A DNA stretch of 64,000 bases, from contig CAYRUO010000009.1 of assembly GCA_964427505.1 (NCBI GenBank), positions 7,390 to 71,389 of the forward strand, written 5' to 3'. This document shows positions 44,176 through 52,368 of this stretch, in pieces; within the stretch, counting starts at the first letter, position 1, and each line of letters begins with the position of its first letter. Below the pieces are notes generated by a model that worked only from the letters and a program-made list of their open reading frames with translations, searched no databases and had not been told where the DNA came from. Both the position numbers and the translations under genes were made by a program. Origin of the DNA: Thermanaerothrix sp034436175. Lineage in GTDB: Bacteria; Chloroflexota; Anaerolineae; Anaerolineales; Anaerolineaceae.

Positions 44176-45531
44176 TTATTCAATAGGCTCGTTTGCCAGT
44201 TGGTCAATGGCTCTTAGCAGGTCACTTTCTGAAATGCGTTCTTCGAACCACATGTCTTGTAACTGCCGCAGACGATAAATCATGGTGGGCTTGATCTCCA
44301 CATCTTGGCAGGTAATCGGTTGGTCTCTGGGGATGGGGCGCAAAACCCGCGCCCCTTTGGCTAACCCAATCGGCAAGAGGCACTCCGATTTGGCCCGTTC
44401 GTAAGTATCAATGAGGCTGTAGAACGTAGTGCCTCCAATACCATCCAATACGTCGCCAGGGACAAGATCGCGCTTAGCCACCGCAAACACCTCCGAAACC
44501 AATCGGTCCATCGGGGTCATATTGGACTGGCGTCGAATGGTGAGTAGCGCGCAGGTTAACGGCACTTCAATACTGCACAGGTGATACGGACGGAACAGCG
44601 TGTAATAAGGGCCGTCCCCCATATCCCGCAGGATGAGGGCTTCGCGCAAGCGCGGGTGATCCGTGCGCACAATGACAAACACCCCCGGTGCAATCGGTCC
44701 AACCCCGTAATCCACCACCCCCATTTTTTCCAACACACCCCCATCTTCCTTGAGGGCAAATACCCGATTGAGGGTATCGCGGGTGGCATGGGGACCATGC
44801 ATCCCGCGCACGTCGGGCAATAAACCTGTGGCGTTGGAAACCGCCGCCATTTCAATCATGGTTTTGCTACCGTCAATAAATTCCACCAACATGTGGGGGT
44901 TCAGTCCACGGCGCGCTGCCTCTTGAATGATGGCAGGATCGGTAGGTGTGGCATGACGGTCGAGGGGGTTGTTTTTGCCCTTCCCTGCGGCAACAATGGT
45001 GAAGCCCAAAGCACGCGCAAAATCGTAGATTTCCTTGCATGCCGCTGGCTCGTCTCCGGCGGCCAGGGCATATAAAATACCTTTTTGGCGCGCATACCAA
45101 TTTAGAATTGGCCCAACCGTAATATCTGTTTCCACGTTCATCATGGCAATATCATGACCACGGCGGGCCGCACGCAATGCCGCACTCGCACCTACCTCTG
45201 GCACACCGGTGGCTTCCAGAACCACATCCACTTGTTCCATATCGGTTACCACCCGATAATCGCGTGTAACCGCGTGATTGCCAGCGCTTACAGCGGAGTC
45301 GGCTTCAGCGGGCGTTCGAACTTCAACCACCTCACCCGGCACGCGACCAATACGATAAGCCTCTTTGGCCTTCTGGAGGTCAATATCGGCAGCGATGACC
45401 ACATCCACGCCTTTCATCATCGTGGTTTGCGCCACCACATCGGTACCCATCTGCCCGGCACCGATTAAACCGATTCGGACCCTTTTACCTTTTGCAGCCA
45501 AGTCTTCGAGGTCTTTGTAAAGTCCAATCAT
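44176..45531 (-). CDS. Homoserine-dehydrogenase-like NAD(P)-binding protein with SAF domain
   Basis: 451 residues. Rossmann motif RIGLIGAGQMGTDVVAQ (about 18-34), a central homoserine-dehydrogenase-like catalytic region (DEPAACKEIYDFARALGFTIVAAGKGKNNPLD), and a C-terminal SAF domain (about 385-425, LPIGLAKGARVLRPIPRDQPITCQDVEI). Members of this group sit in sugar-acid and branched-sugar operons and oxidise small hydroxylated compounds. Here it lies between a zinc dehydrogenase (4-nt overlap) and the isomerase. Not an amino-acid biosynthesis gene by context. Confidence 0.8.
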   Translation of the reverse strand: MIGLYKDLEDLAAKGKRVRIGLIGAGQMGTDVVAQTTMMKGVDVVIAADIDLQKAKEAYRIGRVPGEVVEVRTPAEADSAVSAGNHAVTRDYRVVTDMEQVDVVLEATGVPEVGASAALRAARRGHDIAMMNVETDITVGPILNWYARQKGILYALAAGDEPAACKEIYDFARALGFTIVAAGKGKNNPLDRHATPTDPAIIQEAARRGLNPHMLVEFIDGSKTMIEMAAVSNATGLLPDVRGMHGPHATRDTLNRVFALKEDGGVLEKMGVVDYGVGPIAPGVFVIVRTDHPRLREALILRDMGDGPYYTLFRPYHLCSIEVPLTCALLTIRRQSNMTPMDRLVSEVFAVAKRDLVPGDVLDGIGGTTFYSLIDTYERAKSECLLPIGLAKGARVLRPIPRDQPITCQDVEIKPTMIYRLRQLQDMWFEERISESDLLRAIDQLANEPIE

Positions 45532-46586
45532 CGAATTACTCCTGAATCAAAAGTGATGATCACCTTCAACGCATCCCCACTGGCAGCAACGCGAAAGGCC
45601 TCATTGATGCTTTCAAGAGGAAAAACATGGGTAATAAGTTCCTTCCAGGGGATTATTCCCCGACTAATGGCTTCCAATGCCTGTTGATGAAAAGTCGGGT
45701 GATATGAGAACGCCCCCATGACCTGAATTTCACCGTAGTGAATAAGATTGGCGTTGAGCACGGTATTGGGGCACTCTTTCGGTAAACCTCCGAAAAACAC
45801 CACTCGCCCCCTCTTTCGCACCGCTTCGACCGCTTGAGCTTGAGTCTCCGCGATGGGATTAGCGCAAATCACAACATCTGCCCCACGTCCGGCAGTCATC
45901 TCTCGCACCCAGGCTACGACATCTTGATGGGAAGGATCTATGATCCCATCCGGGTCAAAAATTTCGGCCCGTTGTCGGCGCCCGGCATGGGGTTCTGACA
46001 CCAACACCCGCGCGCCCCTGGCCTTGGCTACGATGATATGAAGACATCCAATAGGACCCGCCCCCATAACCAGAACCGTATCGCCCAATGTTGTGCCTGC
46101 ATGAGCATGTGCTGCCAAGACCGAACTGGCAGGTTCGGCCAGCGCCGCTTGAGGAAAATCGAGTTCGGGCGGCATACGATGCACAACGCCGTTCCTAAGG
46201 ATCTCCTGGGTCAACACCATATATTCGGCAAATCCCCCATCATAACCCGGGGTGATACCAATTAAACGCAGGTGGTCACACAAGTTGTAGAGACCATGCT
46301 CACAGTAATAACATTTCCCGCAGTGGACATCCGGAGCAACCGCTAAACGGTCGCCAACCTTAAAGTCGGTAACACTTCGTCCCACCGCAACGACCTCCCC
46401 CGCAATCTCATGCCCCGGAATGAGGGAGGGGCTGGTGGTCTGAGGGCCCTCACGCCACCGCCTCAAATCTGAGCCGCAAATGCCACATGCCCTAACGCTT
46501 AGAATCACACCATCCTCAGGGCATTCAGGCAGCGGCACCTCGCGCAATTCAAATGTCATCACATCGGATAGAAAGGCCGCTTTCAT
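45528..46586 (-). CDS. Zinc-dependent medium-chain dehydrogenase (sorbitol/threonine dehydrogenase-like)
   Basis: 352 residues. Catalytic zinc region CGICGSDLRRW with PGHEIAGEV, four structural-zinc cysteines in HCGKCYYCEHGLYNLC, and the cofactor motif VLVMGAGPIGCLH. Oxidises a sugar alcohol, sugar or threonine-like hydroxyl with NAD. Coupled by a 4-nt overlap to the SAF dehydrogenase, which suggests two consecutive oxidations. Confidence 0.9.
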   Translation of the reverse strand: MKAAFLSDVMTFELREVPLPECPEDGVILSVRACGICGSDLRRWREGPQTTSPSLIPGHEIAGEVVAVGRSVTDFKVGDRLAVAPDVHCGKCYYCEHGLYNLCDHLRLIGITPGYDGGFAEYMVLTQEILRNGVVHRMPPELDFPQAALAEPASSVLAAHAHAGTTLGDTVLVMGAGPIGCLHIIVAKARGARVLVSEPHAGRRQRAEIFDPDGIIDPSHQDVVAWVREMTAGRGADVVICANPIAETQAQAVEAVRKRGRVVFFGGLPKECPNTVLNANLIHYGEIQVMGAFSYHPTFHQQALEAISRGIIPWKELITHVFPLESINEAFRVAASGDALKVIITFDSGVIR

Positions 46587-46593
46587 AGTACCT

Positions 46594-47238
46594 CTAGGAA
46601 CGTAAAATGCCTTGCTCGCTAAGTTTTTTCCCTACCGCACCACCGGGATGGGTCTGACCGAATTCCTCTTTGGTGTAGCCACGCGCCTGTAACAGAACGA
46701 CACATAACGCGTCGCCCCACGCGGCGTTGACCAGTGAACTCCCCGTCGCAATCATCCCATAAGGATCAACATCAGGGGGGGCTTGCACTCGAACGACAAT
46801 GTCACTCAACTGTCCCAATGTTGAAGCGGGATTTTCGGTCAAGGCAATCACCTTAGCCCCGCGTTGCCGCGCGATTTTTGCCAAATGGTTGATTTCCGAC
46901 GTCTCACCTCCTTTCGAAATGACCAACAGTACATCTTTGTTTGTAACGGCGCCACCACCCCCATGCTGGGCATCACCCGGATGAATAAACAGAGCCGGTG
47001 TTCCACAACAGGAAAGCAAGTGAGCCAGACGATAAGCAACTGCATGGGAAGTACCGGCACCTGCCACCAACACATGGCCCTCACAGGCAAGTAACGCCTG
47101 CGCAGCCTTTACAAAACTCCGGTCAAATTGAGGGGATAGAGAGGCTACTGCCTCCGCTTCTCGTTTGATCACCTCTTGTGCCAATTCAATCAGAGCATCA
47201 TCGGATAAGTTGTTCGAATCGGTCATTTCGTTAATCAC
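46594..47238 (-). CDS. SIS-domain phosphosugar isomerase (KpsF/GutQ-like, no CBS domains)
   Basis: 214 residues, a single SIS domain: VLVAGAGTSHAVAYRLAHLL, LLVISKGGETSEINHLAK (phosphate-binding), and THPGGAVGKKL, which recalls the THPGGALG motif of arabinose-5-phosphate isomerases. Lacks the C-terminal CBS pair of KdsD. Interconverts an aldose and ketose phosphate. Overlaps the SorC regulator gene by 4 nt. Confidence 0.85.
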   Translation of the reverse strand: MINEMTDSNNLSDDALIELAQEVIKREAEAVASLSPQFDRSFVKAAQALLACEGHVLVAGAGTSHAVAYRLAHLLSCCGTPALFIHPGDAQHGGGGAVTNKDVLLVISKGGETSEINHLAKIARQRGAKVIALTENPASTLGQLSDIVVRVQAPPDVDPYGMIATGSSLVNAAWGDALCVVLLQARGYTKEEFGQTHPGGAVGKKLSEQGILRS

Positions 47239-48191
47239 CTCACCAATTGAGATGCCGTCACATGGTCGGTTATCAACACGTTAATCAACCTCCCTCGAAG
47301 CGCCCCCCGCAATACGTCTATCTTTTGAGGGCCACCCGCCACACCTACCACACGCTTGATTTGACGCAGTTGCTCCAAAGTAATTCCAATCACCCGTTGA
47401 TCTACCTCTGAGATAATCGGATGTCCCCAGGCGTCAAAGAAGCGCAAAGCAATATCACCCACCGCACCCTTTTTCAAAAGATCATCCAGCATATCCCAAG
47501 AAAGGATGGAACCATCCCGCATGATCACCGAATCGGGGGTAGGGGCGCCGATCCCAACATAGGCCACGCTTATCTGCGAAAAAAGGCTAAACGCATGCCG
47601 TACATGACTATCGGATAAAATGGCTTCCTTGACTTCCACATGGTCAACGATTCCGGGCGCCGGCAAAAGGGTCAAGCGACACTGAAGAAGTTGAGCCAAG
47701 CGCCGACACAAATCCGTAGCGTGCACTTCCGATTCGGGTGGCCCAAGCCCTCCAATGATTTGAACCACGTGGGCACCCGGCGTGGGGCGAGGTTGCAGGG
47801 CAGCGACCATGTAACTCAGCGTAGTGCCCCACGAAATTCCGATTACGTCGTTATCCTGCAACGTACGCAGTAGATAATTTGCCGCGGCTATCCCCAATTC
47901 GCGTGAGACCAACGCCTGCGATTGAGGATCGCGGGCCTCAACCACAAGGGCTTCACTCAACTGATACCGATTTTCCAGTTCTGCCTCAAGGTCGGGGTAC
48001 AGCCCCGGCGGAGACATGACGGTGATTTTCACAATCCCTCTCTCGCGCGCCCGTTGAAGCAACCGCGAAACCTTGGAGCGCGAGAGTTGCAAACGTTCCA
48101 TGATCTCGTCTTGGGTCAAGTTCTCTTCATAGTAGAGTTTGCTGACCTTGGTCAGTAGGCGAAGATCTTCTTCTTGTTTAGGCCGGGGCAT
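47235..48191 (-). CDS. SorC-family transcriptional regulator 2
   Basis: 318 residues. The N-terminal helix-turn-helix (YYEENLTQDEIMERLQLSRSKVSRLLQRARERG, about 20-52) is followed by a SorC sugar-phosphate-sensing domain (IGISWGTTLSYMVAAL, VGVAGGPQKIDVLRGAL). It heads a seven-gene minus-strand operon ending with the M24-like gene. An A/T-rich palindrome between its promoter and start codon suggests autoregulation. Confidence 0.9.
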   Translation of the reverse strand: MPRPKQEEDLRLLTKVSKLYYEENLTQDEIMERLQLSRSKVSRLLQRARERGIVKITVMSPPGLYPDLEAELENRYQLSEALVVEARDPQSQALVSRELGIAAANYLLRTLQDNDVIGISWGTTLSYMVAALQPRPTPGAHVVQIIGGLGPPESEVHATDLCRRLAQLLQCRLTLLPAPGIVDHVEVKEAILSDSHVRHAFSLFSQISVAYVGIGAPTPDSVIMRDGSILSWDMLDDLLKKGAVGDIALRFFDAWGHPIISEVDQRVIGITLEQLRQIKRVVGVAGGPQKIDVLRGALRGRLINVLITDHVTASQLVR

Positions 48192-48207
48192 AGGCGAGAA
48201 CCATAAA

Positions 48208-48239
48208 TGAAAAATTTTTCAATAATAAAAATTTTTTCA
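48208..48239. promoter_or_regulatory. Tandem A/T-rich palindromes: likely SorC 2 operator
   Basis: TGAAAAATTTTTCA (48208-48221) is a perfect 14-bp palindrome. A near-copy AAAAATTTTTTCA follows at 48227-48239, about two helical turns away. Both lie just downstream of the expected start point of the SorC 2 promoter, so binding would block transcription. Confidence 0.7.
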
Positions 48240-48251
48240 TTTTCTGCAACC

Positions 48252-48279
48252 ATTATAGCAAGAAAAACAAGAAAGTCAA
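48252..48279 (-). promoter_or_regulatory. Promoter of the SorC 2 operon
   Basis: Minus strand: -35 TTGACT (48279-48274), 16-nt spacer, -10 TATAAT (48257-48252). Start point expected near 48245. Confidence 0.8.
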
Positions 48280-48295
48280 GATAATATTCTGAGAT

Positions 48296-49345
48296 TCAGA
48301 CATGAGTTAGGACAGTAGGGTGAACAATAACAGCAAACGAGGCCAAAGCATCCTTGACAATGGCCTGCCACTCACGGAGCAGAAGCCACCATGTCCGTTT
48401 GAGCAAGATAAACACATCCAAATAGCGCCGCCATTTCTGGCCCGTCTTGTGCGGAACGAGATCAACACGCTCCTGCGGCTGGATCGGCAGTCCATACAGG
48501 CGGTCTGGCAGGTTTTCTCCGATCAAGAGAGCGACGGCATAAACCAACAGCCGCATTGCCACCATCTTTTCCATGTTCTCCTGCCGCCTGTTCATCCGCC
48601 GGGTCATTCCCAGCTGCCCCTTCAAAGCGCGGAAGGTTTGCTCGATCTTCATCCGCGAGAGAGAAATCTGCCCGGCGCGCTCCGGTTCGAGGCTGCTCGT
48701 CGCCCACAGCGGTTCGGCCAGGCCCTTCTTCCACACGCCAATCCGGTTGACGCACACGTTCCCTTCGTACCCTACACCCCAGGGTGGATCACCGTTTCGC
48801 CGGGCGAGAGCGCTAACACCACTTCCCTACCCTCTGAATCCCAGAACCTCGGCGGGTGGCGGCTCAGGTTCAGGCGGATGACAAACATCACCCCTCATCT
48901 ACCAGGTTGAGCAACAACTCCAGGTAACTGAACCCCCGCTCCAACATCCATAAGCGTTCACCCAGCCGGTCTTTCAATCCGGCCAAGGCGCGGACATGGG
49001 CCAGGTTGCGCGACGACAGGCCGGCGGCGATAGACTTGGACGAGTAAGTGAGCAATCTGCATGGAACGGCCCACCCGCGATAGGGCGTCGCCAGCAGCAG
49101 CATCCAGAGGCCGCGCGTCTTGCCGTCTTTGAGCGTACCGACATACGCCGTCTTCCAGGCTTGCGGATGCTCGATCCTGGTCGGGCGCTGATCAAGAACG
49201 CCGCTGGCTCCTAAAACAGGCGCCACAGTGCTTGGTGGGGATCACACCGTTTCGAGAACCGCTGGAGGCGTTTATAGCTGGCTATCTGCTACCACCCGTG
49301 TGCACGACAACCCTGCTCAAACGCAGTAAATGGGCGGGCAGCATT
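48296..49345 (-). pseudogene. Decayed IS4-like DDE transposase
   Basis: Pieces of one transposase in three frames. N-terminal SYKRLQRFSKRCDPHQALWRLF (around 49300-49210, then an in-frame stop), a middle part with AWKTAYVGTLKDGKTRGLWMLLLATPYRGWAVPC and ERGFSYLELLLN (49226-48888), RLNLSRHPPRFWDSEGREVVLALSPGETVIHPGV, and a C-terminal part with SRMKIEQTFRALKGQLGMTRRMNRRQENMEKMVAMRLLVYAVALLIGENL (48757-48296). Frames break near 49190 and 48770. The Glu of the DDE triad is in IEQTFRALKG. No terminal inverted repeats were found by eye. Located between the island's last operon and tRNA-Cys. Confidence 0.8.
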
Positions 49346-49448
49346 GCCCTGCCAATCTCGGCGTTTTACTAGATGCTCAGACCATCGTCAAAAGAGTCTG
49401 CATGAAGGGACGGTTTTATATTAACCCCTCTCCGAGAAACCGCTTACA

Positions 49449-49474
49449 AGAGGCGACGGCGGGATTCGAACCCG
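49449..49474. repeat. Right attachment site within tRNA-Cys
   Basis: 26 bp identical to 17791-17816. It contains the T-loop, 3' T-stem, 3' acceptor arm and discriminator base of the complete tRNA-Cys, plus two bases beyond. Confidence 0.85.
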
Positions 49475-49521
49475 CGGTCAGGGTTTTGCAGACCCTTGCC
49501 TTGCCACTTGGCCACGTCGCC
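49452..49521 (-). tRNA. tRNA-Cys (GCA)
   Basis: 70-nt cloverleaf on the minus strand: acceptor GGCGACG/CGTCGCC, D-stem GCC/GGC, anticodon stem AGGGT/ACCCT with loop CTGCAAA (anticodon GCA), T-stem GCGGG/CCCGC with loop TTCGAAT. Discriminator T follows, as expected for cysteine tRNA. CCA is not encoded. Its 3' end served as the island's integration target. Confidence 0.95.
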
Positions 49522-49574
49522 GCGCGCTTGTCATTTTAGCAAACAAAAGGGTTGTGGTCAAGGTCGCCGCCCCC

Positions 49575-49602
49575 TTGACATTCCCCCTGCCCTCGGTATA
49601 AT
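49575..49602 (+). promoter_or_regulatory. Promoter of serS
   Basis: Perfect TTGACA (49575-49580) and TATAAT (49597-49602) with a 16-nt spacer. The start point near 49609 precedes the T-box leader. Confidence 0.88.
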
Positions 49603-49609
49603 CCGCATC

Positions 49610-49877
49610 ACAGCAAAGACTCACCCGGGACTGCGCGCCAGACGGTTACCCAGAGAGCCGGCGGGCGGTGCGAGCCGGCAAACCCAACGGCGCTTTCCAC
49701 CCCGGAGGCCTGCTTGCGCAGGCCGGTCGCCTCCGCAGGAGCCCGCATCGGCGTGGCTGTAAGGAGGACGGTGCGGGGCCGTTATCCCCTAAATGAGGCC
49801 GGTGGCCCTCAGCCGCCGGCGAAGGCAGGTGGCACCACGAGATGCTCCCCCTCGTCCTGCGCAGGCGAGGGGCTTTT
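49610..49877 (+). ncRNA. Serine T-box riboswitch leader of serS
   Basis: A T-box leader that senses uncharged tRNA-Ser. The distal stem I pattern AGAGAGCCGGCGGG...GGTGCGAGCCGG is around 49651-49679. The likely specifier is TCC at 49696-49698 (Ser UCC) followed by a purine, in an internal loop between GCGC and CCGG pairings. The T-box core AGGTGGCACCACG is at 49827-49839. A terminator CCCCTCG (49848-49854) / CGAGGGG (49866-49872) with TTTT tail follows. When tRNA-Ser is uncharged, the antiterminator should form and serS is read. Confidence 0.92.
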
Positions 49878-49903
49878 CATTCTAACCCACGGAGGGTGAC
49901 CCG

Positions 49904-51181
49904 ATGCTGGATTTGAACCTCATTCGCGAACAACCCGACATCGTGCGCCAGGCTTTGCGGGCGCGCCAGATGGACCCCAGCCCGGTAGATGAGGTGCTGG
50001 CGCTGGATGCCCGCCGCCGCGCTCTGCTCACCGAGGTCGAAGCGCTCAAAGCCGAACGCAACGCCGTCTCACGCGAGATCGGGCGGATGAAAGATCCCGC
50101 CGAGCGCCAGGCCAAAATCGAAGCCATGCGCCAGGTGGGCGAGCGCATCACTGCGCTGGATGAGGCCGTGCGCCAGGTAGAAACCGACTTGCGCAATCTG
50201 GTCGCAACCTTGCCCAACCTGCCCGCCCCCGAGGTGCCCTACGGCACAGGCGAGCATGATAACGTGGTGATCAAAACGGTGGGCGAACCGCCGCGCTTCG
50301 ATTTCACTCCCCTGCCACACTGGGAACTCGGCCCGCGCCTGGGCATCCTGGATTTTGAGCGCGGGGTCAAATTGAGCGGCTCGCGCTTCTACATCCTCAG
50401 CGGCGCCGGCGCCCGCCTCCAGCGCGCCCTGATCGCCTGGATGCTCGATTTGCACATCCGCCAGGGCTACCGCGAGCAGTACCCTCCCTTCATGGTCAAA
50501 GGCGAGGTGCTGTTTGCCTCGGGGCAACTGCCCAAGTTCGCCGATAACCTCTATCGCGACATTGAGGAAGACCTGTGGATGGTGCCCACCGCCGAAGTGC
50601 CGCTGACCGGGATGCACATGGATGAAATCCTAGACGAGGCCGCTCTGCCCCTGCGCTACACCGCCTATACCCCGTGCTTCCGCCGTGAGAAGATGAGTGC
50701 CGGGCGGGATGTGCGTGGGATCAAACGCGGTCATCAGTTCGATAAAGTGGAGATGTACATTTACTGCAAGCCCGAGGATTCGATGCGCGAATTGGAGAAG
50801 ATGCGCGCCGATGCCGAGCAGACCTGCGCCGAATTGGGTCTGCCCTACCGCGTGGTGCAGTTGTGCACCGGCGACCTGGGCTTCGGGGCCGCGATCACCT
50901 ATGATATCGAGGTATGGGCGGCGGGCTGCGGGGAGTGGCTGGAGGTCTCTTCGGTCTCCAACGTGACCGATTTTCAGGCGCGGCGGGCGAACATCAAATA
51001 CCGCCCGGCGGACGGGGGTAAGGCACGCCTGGTGCACACCCTTAACGGCTCCGGACTGGGCTTGCCACGCACGCTGATCGCGGTGTTGGAAAACTATCAA
51101 CAGCCGGATGGGTCGGTGGTGGTGCCGCCGGTACTGCGCCCGTGGATGGGCGGCATTGAGGTCATCCGCCCTGAGGCATGA
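49904..51181 (+). CDS. serS: Seryl-tRNA synthetase
   Basis: 425 residues, class II synthetase. The N-terminal coiled-coil arm (about 30-105, RRRALLTEVEALKAERNAVSREIGRM) binds the long variable arm of tRNA-Ser. Catalytic-core motif 2 is YTPCFRREKMSAGRDVRGIKRGHQFDKVEM, and motif 3 is LNGSGLGLPRTLIAVLENYQQPDGSV. Start ATG 49904 has GGAGG. Controlled by the T-box upstream. DUF456 follows after 3 nt. Confidence 0.97.
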   Translation: MLDLNLIREQPDIVRQALRARQMDPSPVDEVLALDARRRALLTEVEALKAERNAVSREIGRMKDPAERQAKIEAMRQVGERITALDEAVRQVETDLRNLVATLPNLPAPEVPYGTGEHDNVVIKTVGEPPRFDFTPLPHWELGPRLGILDFERGVKLSGSRFYILSGAGARLQRALIAWMLDLHIRQGYREQYPPFMVKGEVLFASGQLPKFADNLYRDIEEDLWMVPTAEVPLTGMHMDEILDEAALPLRYTAYTPCFRREKMSAGRDVRGIKRGHQFDKVEMYIYCKPEDSMRELEKMRADAEQTCAELGLPYRVVQLCTGDLGFGAAITYDIEVWAAGCGEWLEVSSVSNVTDFQARRANIKYRPADGGKARLVHTLNGSGLGLPRTLIAVLENYQQPDGSVVVPPVLRPWMGGIEVIRPEA

Positions 51182-51184
51182 GCG

Positions 51185-51682
51185 ATGGACGCCCTACGCG
51201 AGGTAGCCTTTCCGCTGATCCTGCTGGCGTTCATGCTGGTCGGCCTGCTGGGGGTGATCATCCCCATCCTGCCCGGGCTGGTGATGATCTGGGCGGCGGC
51301 GCTGGTCTACGGCCTGGTGATGGGCTTTGAGGGCGGCGGCATCGCCCTATTTGCGCTGATCACCGTGTTGATGCTGATCGGGAGCGTGGTGGATAACGTG
51401 CTGATGGGCGGCAGTGCACGGCGCAGTGGGGCATCGTGGGTTGCGGTGGGGGTGGCCCTGCTGGGGGCGCTGGTGGGCAGTCTGCTCTGGCCGCCGTTGG
51501 GCGGATTGGTCTTAGCGCTGGTCGGCATCTTTGCCGTGGAATACCTGCGCCTGCGCGATTGGCGCAAGGCGCTCGATTCCACCCGCGGCTTGGCGGTCGG
51601 CTGTGGCTGGGCGGTGGTGGTACGCGCCCTGATTGCCCTGTTGATGATCGGGCTGTGGCTGGTGTGGTGGCTGGTGTTATAA
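51185..51682 (+). CDS. DUF456 family membrane protein
   Basis: 165 residues with about four membrane segments, rich in glycine (LLGVIIPILPGLVMIWAAALVYG, VVDNVLMGGSARRSGASWVAVGVALLGALVGSLLWPPLGGL). This matches the DUF456 pattern, which repeats a glycine-zipper-like segment. Function unknown. Probably co-transcribed with serS. Confidence 0.85.
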   Translation: MDALREVAFPLILLAFMLVGLLGVIIPILPGLVMIWAAALVYGLVMGFEGGGIALFALITVLMLIGSVVDNVLMGGSARRSGASWVAVGVALLGALVGSLLWPPLGGLVLALVGIFAVEYLRLRDWRKALDSTRGLAVGCGWAVVVRALIALLMIGLWLVWWLVL

Positions 51683-51687
51683 GGAAG

Positions 51688-51712
51688 GGCGGGCGCCCTA
51701 GGGGCACCCGCC
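51688..51712. terminator. G/C-rich hairpin between convergent serS-DUF456 and ferritin genes
   Basis: GCGGGCGCCC and GGGGCACCCGC pair with one internal mismatch, 6 nt after the DUF456 stop codon and just before the ferritin stop codon on the other strand. No long T-run. Probably shared end structure. Confidence 0.55.
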
Positions 51713-51718
51713 GTCGCA

Positions 51719-52213
51719 TTAATCTTCCTCTTCCAATTCGGGCAGATAGAGTTCAAGCAGGGTGATGTTCTGCTCACCTAAGCGGGTGGCGATGCGCAGA
51801 AGAGTATCCATGGTGTTGACCTCTTCCAGTTGCTCTTCAACGAACCAATCCAGGAAGTGGCGTGTCTGGTAATCCTTCTCGGCCACCGCCAGGTCTACCA
51901 GGTGGTTGATTTGACGCGTCACCTCCTCTTCCCATTGGAGCGCGAGGCGGAAGGTCTCGGCGACGTTCTCAAAGGTGCTTTGAGGGGCGGCCACCGCGGG
52001 GATCTCCACCGTGCCGCCGGCCTCGACCACATACTTGATGAAACGCAGGGCGTGATCGCGCTCTTCCGCGGCCTGCTTATAGAAGAACTGCGCCAGTTTG
52101 GGAAAAGCGTGGCTGTCGCAGTAGGCGGCGATATTGGTATATTGGAGCGAAGCGCCAAACTCGCGCCCGATTTGGGCATTGATCGCATCGTTTAAGGTTT
52201 TGCTCAGCGCCAT
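51719..52213 (-). CDS. Bacterial non-heme ferritin
   Basis: 164 residues from ATG 52213 (MALSKTLNDAINAQIGREF), preceded by AAGGAGG. Four-helix ferritin. The ferroxidase-site residues Glu18, Tyr25, Glu51 and His54 (EFGASLQYTN, AAEERDHAL) match the FtnA pattern. Stores iron by oxidising Fe(II) in a 24-subunit cage. Single-gene unit with its own -10 box at 52266-52261. Confidence 0.93.
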   Translation of the reverse strand: MALSKTLNDAINAQIGREFGASLQYTNIAAYCDSHAFPKLAQFFYKQAAEERDHALRFIKYVVEAGGTVEIPAVAAPQSTFENVAETFRLALQWEEEVTRQINHLVDLAVAEKDYQTRHFLDWFVEEQLEEVNTMDTLLRIATRLGEQNITLLELYLPELEEED

Positions 52214-52260
52214 AGGTCGTACCTCCTTGGGCATAAATTAGAGCATCTTGCTCTGGTTAG

Positions 52261-52266
52261 ATTATA
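52261..52266 (-). promoter_or_regulatory. -10 box of the ferritin gene
   Basis: TATAAT on the minus strand, about 48 nt upstream of the start codon. No convincing -35 hexamer. A small hairpin AGAGCA/TGCTCT lies in the leader (about 52240-52255). Confidence 0.55.
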
Positions 52267-52368
52267 GCATGCCGAGGAAAGACGCGGGGGCGGGGTAGAA
52301 GGTCTTGGTAAACATATCGTAAAATTCGGACCTTTATCACAGTTTCTAGGGTAAAATACTCCCTAAGC

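Larger units (their letters stand above)
17791..49474. mobile_element. Genomic island of about 31.7 kb integrated at tRNA-Cys
   Basis: Direct repeats at 17791-17816 and 49449-49474 bound the segment. The right copy belongs to a complete tRNA-Cys on the minus strand. Integration at a tRNA 3' end places the element on the 3' side, here to the left, and leaves the displaced 3' end at the far boundary, as seen. The content is accessory: three ABC transporter sets or parts, paired SorC regulators, catabolic enzymes and a decayed transposase near the tRNA. No intact integrase, relaxase or replication gene is visible, so the island is probably fixed. Confidence 0.75.

Noticed and set aside
17791..49474. 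Prophage or conjugative element
   Set aside because: No capsid, portal, terminase, relaxase, type IV secretion or replication genes are present in the segment.
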